From: Pseudoalteromonas luteoviolacea B = ATCC 29581
Lineage (GTDB): Bacteria; Pseudomonadota; Gammaproteobacteria; Enterobacterales; Alteromonadaceae
Length of the DNA stretch: 64,000 nt
Direction: 5' to 3'
Assembly (NCBI GenBank): GCA_000333235.1
Contig: CAPN01000019.1
Location: forward strand, 1-64,000
Shown here: piece by piece, positions 56,490 through 64,000 of the stretch
How positions within the stretch are numbered: the stretch's first letter is position 1
Layout of the letters: every line of letters starts with the position of its first letter
Program-made: the position numbers and the translations under genes
The notes under the pieces: model-generated
What the model saw: the letters and a program-made list of their open reading frames with translations, nothing else
The model's database searches: none
Told to the model about the DNA's origin: nothing

Positions 56490-57344
56490 CTAGTACGAGT
56501 CTTCTACTTCCGGAGCTGGTGCATGCTTCACCACTTTACCGGCGTGTAGTGCCGTGTTTGGAAAGCTAACAATTTTCCCTGATTTGGTAATAATCTGGCA
56601 ATTTGTATTACCAATAACCATTAGGCTGCCTGTAACCCCTTCAAACTCAATTACATCACCAGATTCGAACATTTCGCGCAGATAAACACCCGCTACAATT
56701 TCGCTTGAGATACCACGAGTACCAATCCCTAAAGAAATTGCCGCCGCTAAGCCAATACACGCTACCACGACACAGATAATGATGTTCAGTAAAGACACAT
56801 CAACTTCAAGTTGTGTTACGGCTAATGACAACGTAATGACAATTACGATGCCTCGGCTTAACTCTGCAATTGAACGACCATAGTCAATTCCCGAGTTTTT
56901 CGCCGCAAGTTGAGTACCTTTAAAGGTTAACTGTGCAACCGATAAACCCACCACTAAGATGGCAAACGCAGCGAGAACTTTCGGTAAATAAAGTACGATA
57001 GTATCGATCAAACGCGTGAATAACGTTAACCCCAACGCATCAAGTGCTGCCACCACAAACAACAGAAAAATAAAGGTAGAAACCAAGGTTGCGACAATAT
57101 AGCTTGGTGATAAGTGAGGCGATCTTTTACTGAGCCATTCATTCAAGCCAATACTGTCGGTAAGCTTGTCAAAATTCATTCGCGCAAGTGTCGACTTTAA
57201 GATCTTTTTACTGATTTTCTTAGCTATCCAACCAAACAACAAAATGATCATGGCGGCGATAAAATCTGGTGCGAATAAGATCACGTTTTCCCACATTGTC
57301 ATTAGCGTCGACAATGTTTTATCGGAAATAGTCTGAACAGTCAT
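56490..57344 (-). CDS. MscS-like mechanosensitive channel-family protein
   Basis: The 284-residue membrane protein has about four transmembrane helices. There is an N-terminal conserved TM-helix repeat (FIAAMIILLFGWIAKKISKK), and a beta-domain follows: YLREMFESGDVIEFEGVTGS, then GKIVSFPNTALHAGKVVKHA with the MscS 'P-N' signature. It may form a small-conductance channel or a sensor. It overlaps the upstream 89-residue gene by four bases and abuts the sigma-factor gene. Confidence 0.85.
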   Translation of the reverse strand: MTVQTISDKTLSTLMTMWENVILFAPDFIAAMIILLFGWIAKKISKKILKSTLARMNFDKLTDSIGLNEWLSKRSPHLSPSYIVATLVSTFIFLLFVVAALDALGLTLFTRLIDTIVLYLPKVLAAFAILVVGLSVAQLTFKGTQLAAKNSGIDYGRSIAELSRGIVIVITLSLAVTQLEVDVSLLNIIICVVVACIGLAAAISLGIGTRGISSEIVAGVYLREMFESGDVIEFEGVTGSLMVIGNTNCQIITKSGKIVSFPNTALHAGKVVKHAPAPEVEDSY

Positions 57345-57610
57345 AGTTTTTTCCCAATTTTCTGTGTATTCGTTTTATTAAAGAAGGGTTTGCAGATATG
57401 TACAAATAAGTTTGCAAATACTATCCAAATCGATGAAATACCCAACACGGCAAGGTCATTCATGCCTGTACGCTTGTTTCCTGTTGATACTGCACGTTTA
57501 ATTAGCTGTTGCTCATGGATTTCATGGTCTCTAGAGGTTGACTTCAAATCTGAGGCACCTAAACTTTCAGCTAATCGTTTTTCAATGTCTTTCACGTTAA
57601 TTACTCGCAT
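57341..57610 (-). CDS. Small membrane protein, first gene of the sigma-factor operon
   Basis: The 89-residue protein has a charged N-terminal half and one hydrophobic segment (about 50-72; LAVLGISSIWIVFANLFVHI), then a basic tail. I recognise no family. Its overlap with the MscS-like gene and tight coupling to an ECF sigma gene suggest a shared process, perhaps envelope stress sensing. It is a possible anti-sigma-like or accessory protein; this is speculation from context. Confidence 0.6.
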   Translation of the reverse strand: MRVINVKDIEKRLAESLGASDLKSTSRDHEIHEQQLIKRAVSTGNKRTGMNDLAVLGISSIWIVFANLFVHICKPFFNKTNTQKIGKKL

Positions 57611-57720
57611 GCTCGGGCTATATCAATGATAACGTGGAACCTACTATAAAAGTCACAGAAATTTGTGACTTTCTTCGTTTTACAACGTTTTACTTTAAAA
57701 TCGAATTCAAAGGAGTGCGC

Positions 57721-59076
57721 ATGCACGAAGATCAAGTTGATCAACTCTCGCAGCTTATTGATGCATTACTACAATGCGAAAGTGAAGAACAAAGCCGTGA
57801 GCTGCTACTCGATGCCAAAGAAAAGTTCTCTATGGACTATTTGGCGTTGCTATTTGAAGCGATCCCAAAGCAACGCCGTATGGAAATATGGCCCCTGCTC
57901 GACGAAGACCAACAACACGAGATTTTCGTTAACTTAGGGCACGAAACTTGTAATTGGCTTCTCGATCATTTAGATGAATCGGCTGTTTATCAACTGCTGC
58001 AAGAGATCAATGTTGAGGAGTTACTTGAGCTCGAAGAAGTCATTCCTGAACGATTTGTTGAATATGCTAAAGCGCAGTTAAGTGAAAGCCAAATCAAGCA
58101 GTACGAAACAGCACAGCATTATGATGCCGAACAAGTTGGTCACTGGATTGGGTTTGACCATTTAAAAGTATCAGAAAAGCTTACTATGGCCAGTGTGAAA
58201 GCACGTCTTAAAAGAGGGTTACCTGCCTATACAGACGTAATTTATACCGAAACTCGGCAAGGCTTTTTGTGCGGCGAAGTGACAATCAATGCGATTTTAG
58301 CTGCTGAAGAAAATGTCAAGCTACGCGAGCTAATCGAACCTGAACTTGTCACACTTAGCGCAACAGATGATCTTATTGAAGCGGCAGAGAAAGTTATTTT
58401 ATCTGGAAAAATGGCGCTTCCTGTGGTGAATGAGCAAAACAAGTTAATTGGTCGGTTAACTATTGCGTCAGCTTATGAAATCAAACAAGAATCGCAAGAC
58501 GATGCCGCAGCAAAGGCCGGTGGTCTGACTGAAGACGAAGATCTCTTTTCTAGTGTTAAAACGAGTGCTAAGAACCGAGGAATTTGGTTAGGTATTAACT
58601 TAGCAACGGCTTTTTTAGCATCGTGGTTTATTGGCATTTTCGAAGGCACCATAGAAAAAGTGGTTGCGCTTGCAGTACTCATGCCCGTCGTCGCCTCAAT
58701 GGGAGGTATTGCTGGTAGCCAAACCCTGACGGTTATTGTGCGTGGTTTAGCACTCGGTCAGGTGACCACGGCAAACCGCTCTGCATTATTGAATAAAGAG
58801 CTCAAAGTAGGGGCGGTTAATGGTGTCGTGTGGGCGAGCATTATTGGACTACTGACCTATATGTGGTTTGACGACACAATGCTCAGTATTACCATTGCAA
58901 TTGCCATTTTATTGAATCTGTTGGCTGCGTCGATTTCTGGCGTAATTATCCCTTCTATTTTAGATAGATTTAACATCGACCCGGCCCTATCTGGCTCGGT
59001 TATTTTAACAACGGTGACAGACGTGGTCGGTTTTGTAACGTTCCTTGGCTTAGGTAGTCTGTTGTTATTGTCATAA
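57721..59076 (+). CDS. mgtE: Magnesium transporter MgtE
   Basis: The 451-residue protein has an N-terminal MgtE intracellular domain (about 1-130), two CBS domains (about 135-260) that sense Mg2+, and a five-helix membrane domain. The membrane domain has ASMGGIAGSQTLTVIVRGLA, containing the pore motif, and SGVIIPSILDRFNIDPA with the selectivity aspartate region. ATG 57721 follows AAAGGAG; upstream in-frame starts are inside leader sequence. It is cotranscribed with the DUF21 gene 12 bases on. Confidence 0.92.
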   Translation: MHEDQVDQLSQLIDALLQCESEEQSRELLLDAKEKFSMDYLALLFEAIPKQRRMEIWPLLDEDQQHEIFVNLGHETCNWLLDHLDESAVYQLLQEINVEELLELEEVIPERFVEYAKAQLSESQIKQYETAQHYDAEQVGHWIGFDHLKVSEKLTMASVKARLKRGLPAYTDVIYTETRQGFLCGEVTINAILAAEENVKLRELIEPELVTLSATDDLIEAAEKVILSGKMALPVVNEQNKLIGRLTIASAYEIKQESQDDAAAKAGGLTEDEDLFSSVKTSAKNRGIWLGINLATAFLASWFIGIFEGTIEKVVALAVLMPVVASMGGIAGSQTLTVIVRGLALGQVTTANRSALLNKELKVGAVNGVVWASIIGLLTYMWFDDTMLSITIAIAILLNLLAASISGVIIPSILDRFNIDPALSGSVILTTVTDVVGFVTFLGLGSLLLLS

Positions 59077-59088
59077 TTGGAGTAGTTT

Positions 59089-60150
59089 ATGACTCATGAG
59101 ATCCTGATCTGGATCGCCATCGCCTTTTGTATTTCACAATCGGCGATTTTCTCTGGATTAAATTTAGCTTTTTTTTCGCTTAGCCGCTTACAACTTGAAT
59201 TAGAGAGCAGTAAAGGCAATGAAGCAGCGCAAAAAGTACTGAAACTGCGCAATGATTCCAATTTTCTGCTCGCCACCATTTTATGGGGCAACGTAGGCAT
59301 CAATGTACTGTTAACATTACTTTCAGACTCAGTTTTAGCCGGGCTCAGTTCGTTCTTATTTTCCACAATAGCCATTACCATTATCGGTGAAATTACCCCG
59401 CAAGCTTACTTTTCACGTAATGCGCTACGCATGGCGAGCTTACTTTCACCCGTTATCCGATTTTATCAATTGGTTTTCTTTATCGTCGCTAAACCCACCG
59501 CGCTGATTTTAGATGGATGGCTCGGCAAGGAAGGTATTACCTATTTAGCGGAAAGTGAGCTTAAAAGTATTATTCGCAAACACATCGAAGCGGAAGAAGC
59601 TGAAATTCAACATGTCGAAGGAATAGGTGCACTGAATTTCTTTGCATTAGATGAAATTACGGTGATGCGTGAAGGTGAAGTCATTGATCCAGATTCAGTT
59701 ATCGCCTTACCAGCCAAACTCGATCTGCCTATCTTTCCAGAAATCGATCCCAAGAAAGACATGACCTTTTTACAACAACTGCACAAGTCAAATCGAGGCT
59801 GGGTTATCATCACCAATCAGGATGGTTTTCCTTTGCTCGCAGTTGATGCGGATGGCTTTCTGCGTGCTGCATGCTTCGATGGAGATACTTTCGATCCCTA
59901 CGCACACTGCCACCGTCCAATCGTGATCACGGATCCAAATGAAAAACTCAGTGAAATTATTTTGAAGATCCGTGCCAATCATACCTTTGATAAATCCTAT
60001 GATGGTGCTTTGGACCATGATGTCGTGCTGGTATGGGGAGATGAGAAGCGCATTATCACTGGCGCGGATATTTTTGGCCGGTTACTGAAAGGTATCGCAA
60101 CGCCTCACTTTCGAGAAACAGAAAACGAAAAACAGCCTATTGAGGCTTGA
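59089..60150 (+). CDS. DUF21/CNNM-domain membrane protein
   Basis: The 353-residue protein has an N-terminal DUF21 membrane domain (about 1-150; ISQSAIFSGLNLAFFSLSRL at the start, FSTIAITIIGEITPQAYFSR) and a cytosolic CBS-like part (about 190-330). It belongs to the CorC/CNNM group linked to Mg2+ and Co2+ efflux, fitting its position after mgtE. The acidic C-terminal CorC_HlyC domain appears to be absent. Confidence 0.85.
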   Translation: MTHEILIWIAIAFCISQSAIFSGLNLAFFSLSRLQLELESSKGNEAAQKVLKLRNDSNFLLATILWGNVGINVLLTLLSDSVLAGLSSFLFSTIAITIIGEITPQAYFSRNALRMASLLSPVIRFYQLVFFIVAKPTALILDGWLGKEGITYLAESELKSIIRKHIEAEEAEIQHVEGIGALNFFALDEITVMREGEVIDPDSVIALPAKLDLPIFPEIDPKKDMTFLQQLHKSNRGWVIITNQDGFPLLAVDADGFLRAACFDGDTFDPYAHCHRPIVITDPNEKLSEIILKIRANHTFDKSYDGALDHDVVLVWGDEKRIITGADIFGRLLKGIATPHFRETENEKQPIEA

Positions 60151-60189
60151 GTACTACCCACGTAACATCAAGCTACTTATTCAGCAAGA

Positions 60190-60330
60190 ATTGGTAGTTA
60201 GCAAGCTGACCGCTAATACCAATCGTCTTAATTAAGTGATCTATTTTGAGGATTGGTATAACTTGCTAGCTACTATTTTAAGTCGATTGGCTATGCCCAA
60301 CCGACTTGAATAAGTTTGTTTGGGTATATA
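60190..60330. repeat. Composite palindromic intergenic element
   Basis: Nested dyads: an outer pair GTAGTTAGCAAG (about 60194-60205) and CTTGCTAGCTAC (60262-60273) with one mismatch, and an inner pair ATACCAATC (60216-60224) and GATTGGTAT (60251-60259). A further hairpin follows (AAGTCGATTGG...CCAACCGACTT at about 60280-60307), then an inverted copy of the TATACC...ACTTG motif. It looks like a small MITE or repeat insertion after the DUF21 gene. Confidence 0.6.
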
Positions 60331-60370
60331 AATAAAAAAACCCGCTCGAAACGGGCTATTGAGTCAATTT

Positions 60371-60404
60371 AGAGCTGTCATTTTTTAAATGGCAGCTCTT
60401 TTGC
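60371..60404 (+). terminator. Rho-independent terminator after the mgtE-DUF21 operon
   Basis: AGAGCTGTCAT/ATGGCAGCTCT with one G-U pair and a TTTTTAA-type loop is followed by TTTTGCTTTT. A shorter hairpin with a T-run on the other strand lies at 60334-60355 (AACCCG...CGGGCT), so the junction insulates both directions. Confidence 0.8.
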
Positions 60405-60529
60405 TTTTAATATGCTGAAAAACAAGTACAAAATTATTCTAAGGATTATCAATTTCCGTAAAAAGCACAAAAAAACTGTACGATTAGTTATTTTTTTCAA
60501 TGATTTATATAAAACCTATCCTAATCTCC

Positions 60530-60557
60530 TATAATGTTATCTATAGGAGTGGTAATT
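60530..60557 (+). promoter_or_regulatory. -10 box, dyad and ribosome-binding site of the exonuclease fusion gene
   Basis: A consensus TATAAT lies at 60530-60535, inside the dyad CTATA...TATAG (60529-60546). TAGGAGTGG then precedes ATG 60558 by a normal distance. The -35 region is A+T-rich and unclear. The dyad over the start site could be an operator. Confidence 0.5.
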
Positions 60558-63056
60558 ATGACGAAATATGTCTTTTTAGATACGGAAACGACAGGCTTAG
60601 ATCCGCATAAAGGTAACCATAGGATCATCGACCTAGCCTGCATAGAATATGAAGATTCAGCTCCTACTGGTAATGTGTTCAACCTCAAAATTAATCCTGA
60701 AGGAAAAAAGTCTCTCAAGAGAGCTTTTCAAGTTCACGGAATCCTAGACGAAGAATTGGTGGATAAACCCACGTTTAAAGACATCCATGAACGGTTCATT
60801 GAGTTTATTAAGGGCAAGCATCTTGTTATTTTCAATGCAGCTTTTGATTTAAAGTTCTTAAATTCAGAACTTAACCGTATTAATTACCCTTCAACAATTT
60901 CAGATATCTGTCTTCAAGTTACGTGTGCAATGGAACTTGCTAAGAAGAAGTTTGGTGCAAGGAAGATTAGTCAAGATGCAGCTTGTCTGAGGTATGGAAT
61001 TGATATTTCAACTCGCACTAAGCATAGTGCATTACTTGATTCCTCTTTGTGCGCCCAACTTTTTTTCAAGTTGTTTGATGACACTGCTGAGCCTCTTAAA
61101 TCAACTCCGCAGCAGAATAAACATACTCCGACAAAAGCGATATCAATACCACGCGCTTATCGAAACAAAGACTCTGGTTTACTAACTCAACTGAACTTTT
61201 GCAAAAACCCGGAATGTAAAAATTTTGGTGTTGCCGCCAAGAATCCAACTTACAAAGCAAACGGAGAACTAAAACGTGGTTTGGGTAACGAGTATAAGCT
61301 TACTTGGAGCAATGAGAAGTCTGAACATATGCTAACTTGCAAGCTTTGTGGACACAGTACAACGATGATACATAACCGTTGTTTTGAATTAGAAGTGAAA
61401 AGGCTTTCTACGGTATACGTACCGATAGAGCCAACGTGTCCTAACAAAGCTATACCAGCAGACCCTAGAAGCTATAGATACCGTTATGACCCAATATCCG
61501 CTGAAGTTAGGCGTGGTATTAAAAGACAAAAACCTCGATGTAAAAACAGAGACAAAGGCATCTATACACACCCAGAACTATACAAATTAGATGGAAAAGC
61601 TCAGCCTGACCGAATCATCGAGCTTGTTGTCAAAAAGCCACTTACAAAAGGCGGTAAACCTGTAAGTCAAATTGTTGAAGAAGTACATTTGGGTTCTCAA
61701 CTTATTACTTGCAAGGCATGTGACTCAAAGTTTGCCGTTAAGGTTAACCCTGCTAACCGACATTATCGAGAGTTAGACAACGTTAAAATCCTAAAAGATT
61801 TAATGAACAAAGACATCATCAATCGCATGATGGATAAACATGAAATCAGCGCCAAAGTTATCTATGACAAAATCGACTTTTTCTATGAGCAGGCTTTAGC
61901 TTTTGACAATTACCATGCAGAAATAATGGAACATGCTGTTGCTAGACGGGAACTCAATTTAAGTACAGATAGACAATTCTACCTAAGCAATTGGGGCGAT
62001 CACAACATGCCCAAGCCTACGCCAATCGTGAATACTTCAACAGTTGATAATGATACTGGGTTTGTGTTTGTATCTAACGTCAATTTTGATTTTACTAGCA
62101 ACTTTCAAGAGATAAACAAAGAGCATAGGGAAAAGAAAGAACAGGAAAAGTTTCCATATTACAGACGCTATGCACAGTACGTGTTAAGTAACGATGATGT
62201 TAGCGTGCAAGCGCCTGAAGCAGAAAGAACCGTTGAGCTTCAATTGCCACCCAAAGGGCTTCTAGTTCAACAAACCTACAGTGTTCTAGCACACTTTGCA
62301 CAGTTAAAAGACAAATTGAAATATTGCCCTCGTATTCGGCTATACGCTGATAATGACTCTGGTATCAAATTAGCACTTGGGGCGATTTTCACTGACTGGA
62401 TAGCTCATGAGAAGCTCTATGCGTTTCAGATATCCGCTGAACAAGCTGGATGTAATCAATGGCTTGATGAAGAAGATACAGAGCGATTGAAAAAGCTTGA
62501 AGCTAAACTTGTTAAAGATAATCCAGATATATCTAAAAAAGAAATTAAAGCTCGATTATGGCAAGACCAATTGTTAAATCGCAAAAGGGTTGGAAGCGCG
62601 AAGTCTGAATGGATTATAAACCCTAACAAAGAATCTCGTTTAGGTATGCTTCTCCCACTTGGTGATGTAAAGAACATGAACCAATTTCAGGTTATTAAAT
62701 CACTAACAAATGCATCTCTTCATGGTGTGGACAATTGGTTTCAAATCTTAAGGCGGCACATTAATTTTTTAGAACGCCCTGTCACCAGTGCAACCAACGC
62801 GAAGCGCTGGAATGCCTATGCGGGATACAACCCTGAATGGATGGTTAAGTTAATCGAAATCAAGCGCGTTTATTTCAATTATTGCATGACTAACGAGCGC
62901 ACTATTAAGAGAAATTATACAGGAAAGCATAAGCCTACACCTTCAACACCAGCAATGCGTTTAGGGCTAACCAAATCAGTTTATACAGCAGAAGACTTAC
63001 TTTCCTTTAGCTTAGACAAAGAACTAATAGATAAAGTTTATCGGAATAAAATATAA
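60558..63056 (+). CDS. DEDDh exonuclease fused to zinc ribbons and a DDE-integrase-like core
   Basis: The 832-residue protein begins with a DnaQ-like 3'-5' exonuclease: FLDTETTGL (D8, E10), FNAAFD (D97) and HSALLD (H156, D161), so all five DEDDh residues are present. Zinc-binding pairs follow: C215/C220 with C261/C264, C329, and C385/C388. A helix-turn-helix-like stretch lies at about 410-440. A transposase-like part contains STDRQFYLSNWGD (D471), RLYADNDSGI (D598/D600), GVDNWFQILRRHINFLERP (D725, E739) and, near the end, TPAMRLGL, as in large insertion-element transposases. ATG 60558 has a good ribosome-binding site. The function is unknown; it may be a transposase or a defence nuclease. Confidence 0.7.
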   Translation: MTKYVFLDTETTGLDPHKGNHRIIDLACIEYEDSAPTGNVFNLKINPEGKKSLKRAFQVHGILDEELVDKPTFKDIHERFIEFIKGKHLVIFNAAFDLKFLNSELNRINYPSTISDICLQVTCAMELAKKKFGARKISQDAACLRYGIDISTRTKHSALLDSSLCAQLFFKLFDDTAEPLKSTPQQNKHTPTKAISIPRAYRNKDSGLLTQLNFCKNPECKNFGVAAKNPTYKANGELKRGLGNEYKLTWSNEKSEHMLTCKLCGHSTTMIHNRCFELEVKRLSTVYVPIEPTCPNKAIPADPRSYRYRYDPISAEVRRGIKRQKPRCKNRDKGIYTHPELYKLDGKAQPDRIIELVVKKPLTKGGKPVSQIVEEVHLGSQLITCKACDSKFAVKVNPANRHYRELDNVKILKDLMNKDIINRMMDKHEISAKVIYDKIDFFYEQALAFDNYHAEIMEHAVARRELNLSTDRQFYLSNWGDHNMPKPTPIVNTSTVDNDTGFVFVSNVNFDFTSNFQEINKEHREKKEQEKFPYYRRYAQYVLSNDDVSVQAPEAERTVELQLPPKGLLVQQTYSVLAHFAQLKDKLKYCPRIRLYADNDSGIKLALGAIFTDWIAHEKLYAFQISAEQAGCNQWLDEEDTERLKKLEAKLVKDNPDISKKEIKARLWQDQLLNRKRVGSAKSEWIINPNKESRLGMLLPLGDVKNMNQFQVIKSLTNASLHGVDNWFQILRRHINFLERPVTSATNAKRWNAYAGYNPEWMVKLIEIKRVYFNYCMTNERTIKRNYTGKHKPTPSTPAMRLGLTKSVYTAEDLLSFSLDKELIDKVYRNKI

Positions 63057-63067
63057 GTTGTTCCTAA

Positions 63068-63922
63068 TCAATCGCTATTCGGAATGACAATAAAATCATA
63101 GCTAGTGAAATTTCGGTATGAAGCGGAAATAGCCATACCATTTTCATCTAGCGCTCTAACGTCAAATAGATAATACCTTCCTTCCTGAAATTTATCGGTG
63201 TATTGCCCAATGTTTAGGTGATTTTCATTAGTTTTCAAACTAGCAGGAAAAATATGTTTACTTCTATAACTATCAGGATTAGTTTTTTCGTAAAACTGAA
63301 CTTCATATGAATATGCTTCGGGGTACTTTTCCCAAGAAATATCCGCATTTTGATCTAATACCAAGGTATTTGTAGCGACACTCTTAACCACTGGGCGAAC
63401 ATAACTTAAATTTAAGCCTTTACCTTCCTTGTCACTAGAAGCACTAACAAGGTCATTTGATGTATGATTTCTGGGTGAGTCTATTAACCCTGACATTACG
63501 ATATTGGCAGAGTCGTAGTCTAGCTCGTATCCGTCAATTTGATATTCATCTGCTGGCACAGAAATATGATAACGTCCATTAATATCTGTGGTTGCCCATT
63601 GGCTCATTACTGCACCATTAAGCCCTAAACGTAACTTAACACCTTGAATTGGTTTGCCTTCTCCTAGAACTGAACCTACGATAATAGCGTCACCACTGCT
63701 TAGAACTTTGTTACGATCTTCAACAAAGCTTCCTGAAAAAACACCAGAAGATCCATAAAACCTTTCAGGTCGCTCAGTAACAGGTGGAGCTTCCAAAACG
63801 ACCTCTTCTACTGAACCTTGATTCTTTATGTTGATAAAGTAGAAGTACCCCCAAACAACAGCAATAAATGCTATTGCAAACCCTGCTCCAAACAGTAATC
63901 CATTAATAAATTTTTTTAACAT
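63068..63922 (-). CDS. Membrane-anchored periplasmic protein with Ig/carboxypeptidase-regulatory-like domains
   Basis: The 284-residue protein has one N-terminal transmembrane helix (about 7-30) and a periplasmic region with a carboxypeptidase-regulatory-like beta-sandwich (IIVGSVLGEGKPIQGVKLRL; TTDINGRYHISVPADEYQ). A fibronectin-like end follows (ISWEKYPEAYSYEVQFYEKT). I do not recognise a named family. AAGGAAGG precedes ATG 63922. It converges with the exonuclease fusion gene, 12 bases apart, in probable accessory DNA. Confidence 0.65.
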   Translation of the reverse strand: MLKKFINGLLFGAGFAIAFIAVVWGYFYFINIKNQGSVEEVVLEAPPVTERPERFYGSSGVFSGSFVEDRNKVLSSGDAIIVGSVLGEGKPIQGVKLRLGLNGAVMSQWATTDINGRYHISVPADEYQIDGYELDYDSANIVMSGLIDSPRNHTSNDLVSASSDKEGKGLNLSYVRPVVKSVATNTLVLDQNADISWEKYPEAYSYEVQFYEKTNPDSYRSKHIFPASLKTNENHLNIGQYTDKFQEGRYYLFDVRALDENGMAISASYRNFTSYDFIVIPNSD

Positions 63923-64000
63923 AACCTTCCTTGATAGAGAGTTTAAGAGCCTAGGTTAATTCAAAAACCTAACATTAGGAATATTCAAATAAATAAAAGA

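Noticed and set aside
60405..64000. Terminal inverted repeats for a transposon around the exonuclease-integrase gene
   Set aside because: I could not find a convincing matched pair by eye within the window; the right boundary may lie beyond 64,000.

Overview
The window looks like a chromosomal stretch of a marine gammaproteobacterium of the Alteromonadales, most likely Pseudoalteromonas or a close relative. This is inferred from gene content and order (gmk-rpoZ-spoT, trmH-recG, divergent hdfR/maoP, ilvLGMED-ilvA, a lysine-riboswitch dap operon) and moderate A+T content. No 16S gene is present, so the genus is not proven. No tRNA, rRNA or CRISPR array was seen.

Bases 1 to about 10,000 are an accessory defence island. 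It opens with the right end of an IS3-family element. Next, on the minus strand, come an HNH nuclease gene whose stop codon lies in the IS terminus, a GIY-YIG nuclease gene, and a compact four-gene SMC operon resembling Wadjet/MksBEFG, in the order jetD-jetC-jetA-jetB (anti-plasmid DNA cleavage in characterised systems). A divergent WYL-type regulator faces this operon across a palindrome-rich intergenic region. A methyltransferase-HNH fusion protein follows.

Bases 10,200 to 31,400 are mostly housekeeping: a chemoreceptor, gmk, rpoZ, spoT, ridA, a FapA-like protein, asnA/asnC, trmH, recG, a porin, hdfR/maoP, a two-receiver GGDEF protein, a secreted zinc metalloprotease, fbp, carbonic anhydrase and a methyltransferase. 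From 31,400 to 40,000 the minus strand carries two periplasmic solute-binding-like proteins and the branched-chain amino acid operon ilvLGMED plus ilvA, with a classical leader peptide and attenuator.

Bases 40,200 to 60,150 hold a TraB/GumN protein, a beta-repeat periplasmic protein, and a lysine riboswitch ahead of dapA-dapD-lysA-like-M14 deacylase. Then come pldA, yiiD, dtd, pip, yihY and a DUF2959 lipoprotein, followed by an eight-copy ~115-bp tandem array of paired hairpins. The stretch ends with a Bax-like glucosaminidase, a second M14 deacylase, an operon of a small membrane protein, an MscS-like channel and an ECF sigma factor, then mgtE and a DUF21 protein.

From 60,400 the sequence again looks accessory. 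Its main gene fuses a DnaQ-like DEDDh exonuclease to zinc-ribbon motifs and a DDE-transposase/integrase-like core. This protein and the rearranged Wadjet-like island are the two most interesting items here.
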